A model generated the notes under the pieces. That model was not told where the DNA came from. It saw only the letters and a list, made by a program, of their open reading frames with translations, and ran no database searches. From the NCBI RefSeq assembly GCF_901709675.1, contig NC_051102.1, positions 5,801,412 through 5,865,411 on the forward strand: a DNA stretch of 64,000 bases, read 5' to 3'. Position numbers and translations under genes: made by a program. This DNA is from Syngnathus acus. Taxonomy: Eukaryota > Chordata > Actinopteri > Syngnathiformes > Syngnathidae. Shown here in pieces: positions 42,201-52,915 of this stretch. Position 1 is the first letter of the stretch. Every line of letters starts with the position of its first letter.

Positions 42201-44748
42201 AACCGAATGATTGTTATCAAATATACATTAAAAAAGCAATAAAATTGAGTTGGTCATGGATAACATAATTGGTGATTTCTTTATATCACAAAAAAAAACT
42301 GGTATTTGATCAGGGGTGTGTAGACTTTTTATATCCACAGTAGAGGATCTCCAGTGGGATACATTGGACTTGAGTCATTTCAAAATAAATAATTTTCACT
42401 TTGTATCATCTTTTTTTTAGTAATTGAACACCATATTTATCATTGATCTTGTAGTTTCCAAATGTGTGTATTTAGAAGTAGCTTTTTATACAATTATCAC
42501 TATTAACTATTTTGCAAGCCTGAGTTAGTGACCAACCATAGCACTTTGTCTTAAAAATATGACCTTGTGAATTTATTAGCCGGTTGTGGCTAGTGTGGCT
42601 AATTACAAGCTGTTTACTTTTGATTCCTTGCAGAACCAGCGAACAGCCAGCACTCGCCGCTGTTAAAGCCAAGGCCAACGTGGCCATCATGTTGCAGCTG
42701 AATATGATCGGGTAAAATATATATTTTATTACAAATATGCAACCGGACAGAATTGAAGGCAGTTTCCATTTTCCCAGGCAAGTTCAGCCCTCGCAGGTGC
42801 AATTCTCAGGAAAAGCCAAAGATCAATCTGCCATGAAAACGGCACGGGACATTGGAAGTCCTGTCACACATCAGATCAGAGTGAGTACAAAAAAAAGTTT
42901 GCTCACTTCTTTTTCCTCATCTTCCTCTGCAATTATTGATATAATATCGTGTATTTCAGATCATCAACAGCGGAAGGCGCTTGACAGATATTGGCACTGC
43001 CACCCTGCATATTGACTGGCCCAAGACCACCGAGCAGAACAAGGGGCTTCTCTACTTGATGAAGGTCACCGCCACAGGCGTGAACCACATAGAGTGTACG
43101 CCAAAATCGGAGATCAATCCATTCAAAAAGGTCAGTGGGTAGAAAATGGGATTTGATGCGACCTCCTGTTTTTGTTCTTTTTCTATAATGCTCCAACATG
43201 ACACTTGATGGCGCCAAAGCACTTTCTAAACAGAGTTGATCTCAAGGATGTTTTTTTTTTTTTTAAAGGACGCCAGCAGGTCCAAAAGGGCCACACAAAA
43301 AACCCAGAAAGGTGACGAAGGAATTATTTCACGTTTGGTGGACAAGGGGAATGCTAAAATTCTGGTAAAAACCAAAATACTTTACCACTAGCATTGTTTT
43401 ATTTGAGTCATTTTAGTACATTTCATTAAATAGTTACCTGTCTGGCTCTTTAATTTCAGTCATGTGCCGATGGGGCCAAGTGTGTGAAGATCAAGTGTCC
43501 CCTGCAAGGCCTGGACAGTAACGCTGTCATCACCCTTCACTCCCGTCTCTGGAACGGCACATTGTTGACGGTAACAGCTCTCGATTAATCAACAAAATGA
43601 TTTCTGTCAGACACAATTCCTCCATGACCAGGCTGCATTTGTCCTTTTGTTATTGTTGCTTTTCCAAACAGGATTACAACAATTTGCATCATGTGGAGGT
43701 CATCGTCAAGGCAACTCTGCATGTTGAGAGCACGAGAAAGAACATGGTGCTGCAGAACGCTGAAACCGAGGCAAGCTCGCGCGCACACACTATGTGACTT
43801 AAATGAGATAAACTTCATTTCTTTTTTTTTTTTTTCTTCTTCCAGATGACACTGACGGCATACCCTGAGAGGCGTGAGGCCCGAAGTGGAGGAGTCCCAT
43901 GGTGGATCATTGTCTTGTCTGTTCTTCTGGCGCTGCTCTTACTGGCGCTGTTGGCGTTCCTTCTCTGGAAGGTAGAAATAAGCTCACGCACTGGCATTAC
44001 ATCTTGTGATGATAAAGATGAGCTAACAACTTGCCTTTCCTCAGTGTGGAGTCTGTAGGAAAAGGAACAAACAGGACCCTGTCAGAAAAACAGAAGCTGA
44101 CAAATGCGTGAAAAAAATAAAAAAAAAGGAAAACAAAACGTGAGGCGAATTTTACCCAGCCTGCTAATAATGAGTGAAAATGTGGTGCTTAGTTCTCTGT
44201 CGCTTTTGTGGCACTTTAATTTGGGCTTTACTCAATACCATGAATGCTATTTCAAAAGCTGAAGGTGCTTTTTTTTTTTTTGGTCATGTGGCTGTCACTT
44301 GAATTAATATACAGTGTTACCTTGACTTAAGAGTGCTTCAACTTCCCTTTTTGCATTGGAATTAAAAGTTAAAATGAATGTTTTGAGAAATTGAACACAG
44401 ATGACAAGGTAGCACTGTGCATGCTTGGCCTTGGGTTGGTGGCACATAATGACATATTTCTTCAATATTTCATAATTGCCCTCCCGCATCTCTGTTTTGC
44501 TCTTTTCCTTGGTTGCTGCTGCACTTATAGCCACTTAACACATTCAGGATTTCCTCTTCATCTTCACTGATCATATATTTCTTTTGGTACAGTGCGGCTT
44601 CTTCAAACGGGCCAAACACGAAGACAAAGTTCCCAGTTACAACGCAGTTCGGATCAAACGTAAGGACAGGGATGCGAATGCTGACTGGCAAAACCTGGAA
44701 AAGAAATCCTGGGTGACAACCTGGCATGACAACAAGCATTATTCTTAA
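36265..44748 (+). CDS. itga6: itga6, integrin alpha-6 (laminin receptor subunit), complete
   Basis: Integrin alpha subunit that pairs with beta-1/beta-4 and binds laminins at basement membranes. Exons: 36265-36446, 38168-38295, 38368-38447, 38532-38793, 38874-39005, 39262-39475, 39538-39731, 40168-40265, 40340-40467, 40525-40614, 40693-40754, 40828-40997, 41077-41217, 41295-41410, 41495-41651, 41725-41802, 41961-42040, 42634-42711, 42778-42880, 42960-43130, 43269-43364, 43460-43570, 43672-43770, 43846-43971, 44593-44748. They total 3252 nt, giving 1083 aa (human 6B form 1091). Seen: signal peptide 1-25 (mature FNLDTED); FG-GAP beta-propeller with DLNGDGWDDIVVGAPQ and DLDKNAYPDLAVG cation loops; RSKR (892-895), the heavy/light furin site; GVPWW then membrane helix about 1011-1032; tail CGFFKR...HYS matching the alpha-6B tail. 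Closest to ITGA6 among the 3/6/7 group; the teleost itga6-like copy is an alternative name. The ATG at 36265 was chosen for the signal peptide. Confidence 0.93.
36447..38167 (+). other. itga6 intron 1
   Basis: A 1.7-kb intron, the largest in the gene, with two short (TG)n arrays (about 37686-37706 and 37948-37973). No phase-compatible exon was found. Confidence 0.65.
39853..39960. repeat. fragment of a DNA-transposon-type repeat in an itga6 intron
   Basis: CAGTGCCCTGAGGTACAAG, followed by AATTTGTTCTTTGACC and a Thr/Asn-poor AT stretch, is the left end of a common teleost element. No matching right end was seen, so it is truncated. Confidence 0.45.
42170..42345. repeat. degraded DNA-transposon end in an itga6 intron
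   Basis: GAGGGTATGCACACTTATGC on the left and GGGGTGTGTAGACTTTTTAT on the right are near inverted copies (TGTGNAGAC/GTNTGCACAC type). The element lies in the 593-bp intron before exon 42634-42711. Family assignment is uncertain. Confidence 0.45.
44045..44143 (+). CDS. itga6: itga6 alternative cytoplasmic-tail exon (tail A position), GFFKR lost
   Basis: Seventy-three bases after the transmembrane exon there is a good acceptor (CCTTTCCTCAG|TG). The reading frame stays open from it for 32 codons and ends at TGA with no donor. It starts CGVCRKRNKQDPVRK and is Lys-rich. Its phase (0) and first Cys-Gly match the downstream exon at 44593, so the two would be alternative terminal exons, like the A and B tails of mammalian ITGA6, ITGA3 and ITGA7. 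Mammalian A tails begin CGFFKR; here Phe-Phe is replaced by Val-Cys. Either the exon is decaying or this tail has a different membrane-proximal function. Confidence 0.6.
   Translation, partial: CGVCRKRNKQDPVRKTEADKCVKKIKKKENKT
44312..44417. mobile_element. 106-bp MITE between the two itga6 tail exons
   Basis: The left end CAGTGTTACCTTG and right end CAAGGTAGCACTG form an inverted pair with one mismatch. TA precedes the left end. It sits in the interval between the alternative exon A and exon B of itga6. Confidence 0.65.
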
Positions 44749-45132
44749 CCCGAAACACATCCTGGAGGAATGTAAATAGCAAGATATTCATTTGTACATT
44801 TTTTTTTTTTCAAAATGTCCACTTCAGGTGATGATTTTTAGTCTTAAATGAAAATAGAGACATTGTTGTTCAATTGATGGTCTTGAATTACTTTAGAGCA
44901 TGTTTTGTACATTTTGTGTCAGGTGGGATGGAGGGCAAAGTGAGGGGGGGGGGGTCAAGGGAATTATAATTTTTTTTCATTTGTTGAGTTTATGTATTTA
45001 TTCACTTAAGGGGTACTTTGTTACGTTCAAGACAGACCAAAGAGTTATATAATGTGACTTTTAATTGCTCCCAACAATGCACATTGTGCAATGACTGCAG
45101 TGTAGAATTGGTTAAATTTTGATTAAAATTTA

Positions 45133-45138
45133 AATAAA
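45133..45138 (+). terminator. itga6 polyadenylation signal
   Basis: AATAAA on the plus strand, 385 bp after the itga6 stop, in an AT-rich stretch followed by GT-rich sequence (GTGCGTGTGT near 45160). It is the first consensus signal after the stop that fits a normal 3'UTR. Confidence 0.6.
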
Positions 45139-45209
45139 TTAAAGTTGCCATATCCATGCATGTGCGTGTGTAATCATTTTCAAGTTAAAGCTGGACGTTT
45201 AAAGCATTA

Positions 45210-45215
45210 TTTATT
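45210..45215 (-). terminator. neurabin-like gene polyadenylation signal
   Basis: AATAAA on the minus strand (TTTATT on plus), about 195 bp past the neurabin-like stop. With the itga6 signal 72 bp away on the other strand, the two genes would end tail-to-tail with nearly touching or overlapping 3'UTRs. Confidence 0.55.
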
Positions 45216-45409
45216 AAAAAAAGACATTTAAAATTCATACGTAATTTAAAGTATAAAAACATTTGCGCAAGTGCTGTAAATGTGAAATTGTTGGTGTTCT
45301 GCATACATTTAAAAATAAAAAAGCCAATCTAAATCATCCTTTTGTGAGTGGGATGGTGCAAACGTACATCTGTGCTGGTGGGAACGTCAAGTTCTTGAGA
45401 CAAGTTCTT

Positions 45410-48400
45410 CTAGAGGAGCGACTCGGTCCTTGCCGTTCTTCCGGTGTGTCGTGACTCCAGAGCAGATGTGTTCTCAATCACCACACCTTCACTCGCAAAA
45501 TTCTTCTCATTTTGCTTAGATAACTCCTTGCGCCTTTTCTCTCTTCCTCGCTCTTCTTTTTCCTCCCGTTTCTTCATCTCCTTCAGCTTCTTCTTGAGGG
45601 ACGCGCGGTCATTCTGACACACGCCCATGGCCTTGGAACAGAAGGGAAGCAAGATCTAACACAATGCACCATCTTGCCCTAACTAAAATGTCTACCACCA
45701 GAGGACGCTCATTGCCCAAATGAAGACTCCGTATGTTTTTTTTCCCCTCTCTAATTGTTAAATAATCATTAATTATAAACAACTGTTTAATAAAAAAAAT
45801 GCTATTTTAAAATATTTTTTATGACATTGGTGGATAAATAAAGAAATACTTGAGATCAGCTTTAGATCGCAATGACAATTTTAGAAGACTGCTTGACAAT
45901 AAAATTGAATTTGAATGTTTGTGAAATTAGGTAACTGTTTTCAATATATATAGTAACTTTTTTTTTTTTAATACCCATTACCTTGAGTTTGTCAGTGTCC
46001 ATGCTGAGCAACAGAGCCCCGTCCACTCCTCTGGCTGCAAAATCAATCGTGTACTGCTCCATGTTGACGGCCGCCAACCACAGACACACTTGCTGACTGC
46101 TCCACTCCAACACAGGTCGACTTTGCCACTGGTTGTTGTTGTTGTTAATCGGCAGAGTGTCATCAACCAAGCTCTAATCGCACAGAGCACAAAAAAAAAA
46201 AAAAGGGAAACTGCAGTTTAAGATGGTCAACAAAATCATCTTTGGAGAAAAAGTGCAATCAAGCAAGCGCCATGTGCGAGGAGGCCGAACGCGAGGAAGG
46301 CAAAGGGAGGAAAGGAAAGCCGTACCTCTGTGGACACAAAGGTGAAGGTGTTAGCGTGTTCGGGGAGAGAGTGATTAGAGCCGTGATCCCTCATGCTGAA
46401 GCTATCCATGGCAGAGCCGACACTCTGGAACCAACACAAACCTTCAAAGACTTGCCAACCATCTTGGTTTCTTTACTGCTCACTATGTCCCGCAAGTTAG
46501 CATGTTAGCGATGTTTTCTTCATACCTGATCTCTTCTACCGGAGGTGGTCAAGTAAGGCAAACTGCTGCTGGACAGGGAGCGCATCTTCTCTATGGTGCT
46601 TCTTTTCCTCTCCCCTTCCTCCTGTTTTTCTTTCTCCTTCCCTCGCTCTGCAAACCAGCCAAAGGGCAAGCAGGAGGGCATGGAGGTCACAGAGCCCGAT
46701 GAAGAAACTTCAGCTGGCTCGTCCACTAGGTCGCCACAAGACGCCCTGGACAGATTGAGAGATTTGTTCTATGACTCTTCAAGTAGCACCGTCAAGACTC
46801 GGACGGCAAATATCAACCCCACCTGCTGTTCATGGACCCTCTGTGCAGTTTTTCACTCTTCCGCTTGGTCAGAGACTTACGGAGGCCACTGCGCGGCAAC
46901 ATCACATTCCGAAAAGTTAAATACGTCTGGGCTCATATTGAGAGAGAGAAAAATAAATAATTGTTTAGCAGACCTGAAGTCAGGCATTTTTCTTTTGGAT
47001 TTCCTGGAGGATTTGATATGGGAGGTGATGACAGCGGCATTTGTGTCAGGGATGCAAATCGGCGGCGTGAAGACAGACGCGTCGCCGGGACTGTTGACTG
47101 AGAAAGGGGAAGAACTGGAAAGTCCAACTTGGCTGCTCCTCTGTACGATGCCTTCGGACTGCGATTGGCTCTCCTGTGGCTTTTGACCTTCTTCCTGCTT
47201 TGACGACAACGGGAAGCATCATTGGGATGACATTTAACTGCTGCCCGCCGGGGTTTTAAACATCGCACCTCATTCTTGAAGCTCTTCCTGAGTTTTTCTC
47301 GGGTGGGTGGATGGCGTTTGAACTTCTGGGCCAGCTGACCTCGAGCTATGTGCGCACTGCAGTCCAGTCGCTCTGTGTTGGGAATTGCGACGTACCACTC
47401 TGGATCTGACACACATATTTGTCGAACATTTTGTTTTAAGGTGGTCAGTGTCAAAGTATGTTAGGAGTTCCCTACCCGGGACTGATGAGTCCACATCAAG
47501 AGGTGTCCCTGCCGTCCTCGGTTCTTTTCTCTCCAACTGAAAGGAGTACATCATGTTTACTATTTGTGCAATGTTAGGAAACTATCCCCACCTGAAGTTG
47601 AAGCCTTTCAACAGTCTCCCTGTGCTTGTTGTCTCTCTCCTCCATTTCTTGCCGCAAATCCGTTTCCCTGGCATCCGCCTCCTCCTCCCTGAGTCATTTA
47701 AGAGTCGAGTCCCTCAAGTGACGAGACAGCTTACTATCGTGCAGTGCAGTGCGGTCCAGAGCTAACTGGCTAATAGAGAGGAATTAAACGATTACCTGCT
47801 CTGGTACTCTCTGAGCAGTCTCTTGGCCTTGTTGTACTTGATTTCCAGGCTGTCTGATTGGCTCTGGGCATCGGCCAGTCGCTGGCTCACAACCCTGCAG
47901 AGTGTCTGGGCCTCTTGCCAATACCTAGTAAAGCCAGAGAGGCTGTTAAAACAACAATAAGTCGTGTACGGTACAACTTCACAATCTCTGTAACCGGGCT
48001 GACTAAACTGTGACCCATCACAAAATATTAGTGACGACTAGTGGACGTCTTCTAACAGTAGCGTCAACGCTAATGTTAAGTCGTAAAAACAGTAATGGAA
48101 GTTTGTGTTGTGAATAGGGTCGAAATAGGCAAATTGATTCAGGACAAAATCATGGACATATCACACTTCTCAAGCTTGTCAACTTTGTCGGCTCCATCCT
48201 CCACTTTTTGTTGCAGCTCTGCCGTCTGGCTCTCCCATCTCGCCTTCTCCTGCTCGACCGCCTTTAACTACGAGGAGAACAACATTGGTTTAGTGATGTG
48301 CTCAGCGTATGGCGTATCCAATACACAAAGGGAAACGCTTATCTCTTCATCAGTCGAATGCCCAAAGAGATATTTTTAGCAAACTGGCTCACTCTTCCTA

Positions 48401-51400
48401 CTTTGAAAACGCCAAATAAAAGACTCATTGATGTTCTGCGGGCGGAGAGAGGAAAGACAGATTTTTGTATCGCGTTCCTATTTTCACCGCAGCAAGAAGC
48501 AGACATGGAGAGGTGCCCTGTGTCCTAATTATGCCACGTTGAGCCATCTCATCGGCCATTAAAATGAGGTCAGACAAATGTAAAAGTTTATTATGAACAT
48601 GAGCATTGGATTGTGCGATTGATTGGCCTACCTTCTCTCGAGCACTTTCAAGCTGAGCTGTTCTCCTTTGCAGTTTGGATTGAAGCTATCAAGATGACAA
48701 TTGAAAAACGTGTGACACAAATAAAAAAAATCCAGCTACATTTACAAATATTAGCAAGCAGAAATTTGGCATCTCCCCTTATCCAACTTTGTACCTCCTG
48801 GTATTTGAGACAAAGCTGGTCATTATCCAGACACGACAGTACAGACATGTCCTCTTCATCTTCATCCTCAGGTATGAGGACATCAGTTTCTGAATTCCCA
48901 CTTGTCCTCGCGCTCTGTTATGAGCCGCAATCAGAGAATAACTTCACACCATTCCCCTCCATCTTATTTTCTTGTGGATTCGGAATAATATTGCACATAA
49001 TGAACCTTTTGTGACGCCTTCTCCATTTCCAGGCTTTCGTTGACTAAGCGTGCCACCTCGCTCTCCACACCCTCCTTGTCTCGGCCGATCAGAAACCTTA
49101 TGGGGAAGTAGAAATCAAATTGATTGCACGTAAGGATATTTTTGCAAGCCTTTAAAAAAACAAAAAAAAAACATTTGATCATAAATTGCTGAGTTAGAAG
49201 CTAGTATGTAGAAAAAAACAGAAGCGCAATGTGAATGACTTACTTGACCAGGCCTGAAGTATTTTTGAGCACTGTGGCTGCAAACAGTTGCGACACTCCC
49301 ACCAAACTCACACCGTCCACCGCCACAATCTGATCATTCACGTGAATCCTAAAAATCAATAAATATTTTTTTGTTTCCATTGGGCTCGATTTAAAGTCAT
49401 CACATTATAAATTATGCAAAATTCAGTTCGTTATGTTCAAATAATTACACAAGTAGTTAGCGTAACACGCATGGCTTGAAGTGTCTTAAAAAAAAAAAAA
49501 TCCCTACCTTCCATCCTTATGTGTTGCTCCACCTTCAGTGACCGTTTTGACAAAAATCCCGAGTTTCTCCAGACCCTGGTCTGCTCCTACCCCCATTCCG
49601 ATGATACTAATGCCCAGTCCATCATCTTCTGGAAGAGAGGAGAGAAAAAAAAAAAAAAAAAAACAAGAACATACAGTAAGGCTTCATATCATTTTATAAC
49701 TGGCAGAGGAAAAGACAAACCCTTTTGAATTTCCACTTCGAAAACATCCATCTTATCAACTCTCTTCTCCAGCTCATACTCGGCCGAAGCGGCCACGGGG
49801 TCGATATCGTCATTGCGTCTATTGTACTGTCCGTTGCAGTAAGTGGTGTAAACCTGAAGGACAAAGATGCGCAGAACAAAAAACGTTAAAAATACATTTC
49901 ACTCCATTTTTTGAAACGTTACTTGTTGGCGTTCAACAAAGCACGAGATTTGAGTCCTTGATTTTTGTGATTTCATCATTTTAATTTATGTTTGAATAAG
50001 CTTTACATATTTTTTTCTAGAATCAAGCTAATTTAATACTGTGTAAACCACCAGAGCAGAGTGTTTATATTTGAATGGAACTCTGACAGATTGAAGCATG
50101 TGCAATCTTGTCTTTCCTCCACTCCACTACAAACATGGCCGAGGACTTGCATTTCTCAAGCAACACACGCTCAGAGATGCCGCAAAAAAAAAAAAAAATC
50201 TTAAAACATTTGCTCACCTTGATTGGTGCTGAGGAAAAACGGACTTTTTTCTTTGGGCCGTCTGTGCCATCGTCATCCTGGTCAGACAGTTTAGGAATGC
50301 CGGGAATTTCTTCATATTCTAATGAAAGCCCGTTGCCTGCGTGGAGAGAATTCTCCACACGCTCCGCACAGAATTCCTGCTCTGAATGTCTGTTTTTCAT
50401 CCCGCAATGAAGCATTTTGTTGCTTCCGTTGATGTCAACTAGTCCCTCGCCGCTTTCTTCTTCTCTCCCGCTTTCCTGTGGCACCGCATTGGCACATTCC
50501 TGCATCTCAGGTGTCACACAAGCTTTCTTTTCAACTTCACTTTCCCTGCACGTCTTCTTAACAATCTCTTTGTCTGCATTGTCTTGCAAAACTTCACCCA
50601 TGTCGCAGCGCTCCTCTCTTGGCTTGTCAGTACGTCGGCTCGGCTCCTCCCAACATTGTTCGTTCACCTGCTCGTACTTGTCTGCAATGAAGCTACAGTC
50701 TCTCGCGATGAGTTCCATCAAGCAAGTATTTGACATTTCCAAAATGGGATCTTCAAAAACATCATCCACCAGGTCTTCAAATGATGCATTAAGAATAAAA
50801 GCATCCCTCTTTTTTTCTTTATCCTCACCATCATCACTCTCCGATGAATCCACATGGACAAGCTCTGCCCTGAGTGGCGCCTCAGGGGTCAAGCTCGAGT
50901 CAAGAGCCGTATTATTGGCCTCCACTTCCTTGGATTCACCCGCTGGGGTGTGTCCATGCTCCTCAGGGCTGGAAGGAGATTTAATTGATTCCCCACTGAG
51001 GGCATCTGATGTAAGAGATTTAAGGCTTGTTGTTGTAGTAGGTAAGAGGATATTTATGAGGTCTTCTTTTGTGCCTTTGTCTTCACCCAAGTTATCCTTT
51101 TCATCTTTGCTTCGAGAACATTTTGACACTTGTCCTCCACTATCAGCTTTGGTCTCAAACAATTTCCTGGTCACTGAGAACTTTTGCGCAAGAGCAGCCC
51201 TGTCTATGTCCTTTATCTCCTCTGATCTGCCCGGTTTATCTTGTAAGAAGGTTTCAGGCGTGGACATGCTGCAGGCGGAGCCAATGAAGAGAGGTCTGGT
51301 GGTGGAAATTTGAGACGTTTGGAGTTGCACGTTAGAATTCTGAGGAGAAAGAAGGGCCGTGGTGCTAGAACCACACTGCCCCGAGTCACTAATTTGTCTT

Positions 51401-51684
51401 AGGTGTTTTTGGCTGTCCATTTGGAGGAAGATGTTGTCCCTAATTTTAGTTCCTCTGGTGCTGTTGGCTCTCCCTCGGCCACTGCTGTGGAGGGTCACAA
51501 GGGGATCAGAGAGGCTGGTTGGTAGACCTGAATGGTGCACAATAGAACACCGGGAGGAGGCAGCCCTGGAGCCACGCTTTAGGCAGCTCCCACTGTCAAA
51601 TGAACATTTAATGGTGCGGAAGTCAGACTCGTATGAAATCCTGTGAGGAGAGGCACTTCGGCCTTTGTGGTCTGTCCGCATCAT
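45410..51684 (-). CDS. ppp1r9a-like: neurabin-family protein (ppp1r9a-like), PP1/actin scaffold, complete
   Basis: Neurabins tether protein phosphatase 1 to F-actin at synapses and cell junctions. Exons in transcript order: 51684-50218 (from ATG), 49853-49721, 49628-49508, 49348-49244, 49096-49006, 48914-48795, 48685-48632, 48267-48167, 47924-47796, 47688-47592, 47536-47476, 47405-47269, 47194-46974, 46888-46823, 46745-46526, 46424-46326, 46173-45982, 45631-45410. They total 3636 nt, giving 1211 aa (human neurabin-1 about 1098), in phase. Seen: GRSASPHR actin-binding start; acidic low-complexity middle; PP1 docking KVRF in [12 protein letters not shown] (about 480-489); PDZ about 525-615 ([12 protein letters not shown]); coiled coil about 680-825; SAM about 1093-1160 ([19 protein letters not shown]) and basic tail [14 protein letters not shown]. 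The SAM domain excludes spinophilin (PPP1R9B). It is divergent from neurabin-1 outside the domains, so probably a separate paralogue. The exons at 47405-47269, 47194-46974 and 46888-46823 are the least certain. Confidence 0.88.
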
Positions 51685-51980
51685 GAGGATATGAAGGTCC
51701 ACTTGAAGTTAGAAGAAACTAATTGGTAGTAAATCTTGAGATGTTTTTTAAATATGCTGGTAAAATCAGATGATGTGCAAGAAGTGGTCGAAGGAGAGAT
51801 GCTAAACTTCTCCACGACACGAGGAGTACTGTGGGAGAACTTCGAATTCTAAAGCAAAATGGACACAAAAGAAACCGTTAAACGCACAAAATACTAATTG
51901 TACATGTAACTGTAAGCACAAAAGTGAAAAAAGGACACGAGAGCTTGACTCACCGAGCAGCAGGAAGATGAGTGACTTAC

Positions 51981-52003
51981 TTCGTTTGGGTCGTCGAGCA
52001 TAA
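51981..52003 (-). other. possible 23-nt 5' exon of the neurabin-like gene
   Basis: An AG acceptor (GGTTCTTAG) and a strong donor (CGAA|GTAAGTC) bracket 23 nt. Splicing to the acceptor before 51701 (CTTCAAG|TGGACC) would create an ATG across the junction (A|TG), in frame with the main ORF 6 codons before the ATG at 51684. No transcript evidence is available. Confidence 0.4.
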
Positions 52004-52359
52004 CTAAGAACCCACTCCACGCAGGTAGTTTTTCAATTACCTTGTTTGCTGCGTTCACTAACAATGGGAAATTGCCAAATTTATATTTCCTTTTCCTGTA
52101 ATGTTATAAAAGATATACCAAACAATACTTAGTATTTCATTTGACACATTATCTGTCAAATAAAATGCATTGTAGCCCTGCATTAAAAAAAACATTTCCC
52201 GCTGAATGTCAACGCGTGGATTTCGGAGTTGACGACAGTCATGAAAGCAGCATTTTGATTTCCTTCTCCTGTTTAGCGCGCTCATTTTAAGGCTAACACA
52301 ATATTTTGTTTTGGTCATTTTTGCTCAAAACTCTAAAGTAAGATCTTTTTACGTCTTAC

Positions 52360-52440
52360 CGTGAGTGCTCTCGCTCCGGAGTCATGTGAAGGTGTCTCCC
52401 TCACTCCACGACCAAGACAGACAGATGGCGACTCATGCTT
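52360..52440 (-). other. possible first exon of the neurabin-like gene
   Basis: A donor CACG|GTAAGACG at 52360 follows a short open stretch with an ATG (reading MTPEREHS). If joined to the 23-nt exon, the frame continues without a stop into the main ORF. The 5' boundary is unknown. It may instead be untranslated. Confidence 0.35.
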
Positions 52441-52574
52441 CTAAATACTGTAAATGGATAATCCCAGGTAATCCTGTGTAAACGACTCCAGTAACTGTGA
52501 AACACTGATGACGAATGGGTACCAACCATTTATTCATCCATCTCTTCATCCATATAGATGAAGAGATGGATAAA

Positions 52575-52707
52575 TAAATGATAAATAGATACATATGTAT
52601 CTATCTATATACTGTATATGTGTATCTATGTGTATCTGTATCTATGTGTATCTGTATCTATGTGTATCTATCTATCTATGTATGTATCTATGTATGTATC
52701 TATGTAT

Positions 52708-52788
<81 letters not shown>

Positions 52789-52810
52789 ATCATCCATCCA
52801 TCCATCCATC
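52575..52810. repeat. compound (TATC)n / (CCAT)n microsatellite
   Basis: Degenerate TGTATC/TATC repeats from about 52600 become a perfect TATC array (52710-52788), followed by CATC and CCAT units. It is a hypervariable tetranucleotide locus about 100-300 bp from the first exon of the neurabin-like gene. Confidence 0.95.
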
Positions 52811-52915
52811 TACCATACAAATGTCATACCGTTAGATAAATTGTCAGCAATGCAATCCATCCATCCATCTACCATACAAATGTAATACCGTCAGATAAAT
52901 TGTCAGCAATGCAAT
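52798..52915. repeat. tandem duplication, 2 x 59 bp
   Basis: Units 52798-52856 and 52857-52915 each begin CCATCCATCCATCTACCATA and end TTGTCAGCAATGCAAT. They differ at two positions only, so the duplication is recent. It abuts the microsatellite, so slippage at the CCAT tract probably produced it. Confidence 0.93.

Noticed and set aside
46974-47454. Reading the neurabin-like region 46933-47454 (minus) as one uninterrupted exon
   Set aside because: The frame is open, but splicing 47269 to 47194 keeps phase and gives a Ser-rich segment that joins to the DFSGL motif (human DLSGL). The unspliced frame gives an Arg-rich sequence with no downstream match.
50417-51313. A 298-codon plus-strand open frame
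   Set aside because: It is antisense to the large neurabin-like exon; Ser/Leu-rich composition is expected from the complement of an acidic, Ser-rich coding exon.
52578-52885. Ile-Tyr-Leu-Ser repeat open frames that look like membrane proteins
   Set aside because: They are translations of the TATC microsatellite.
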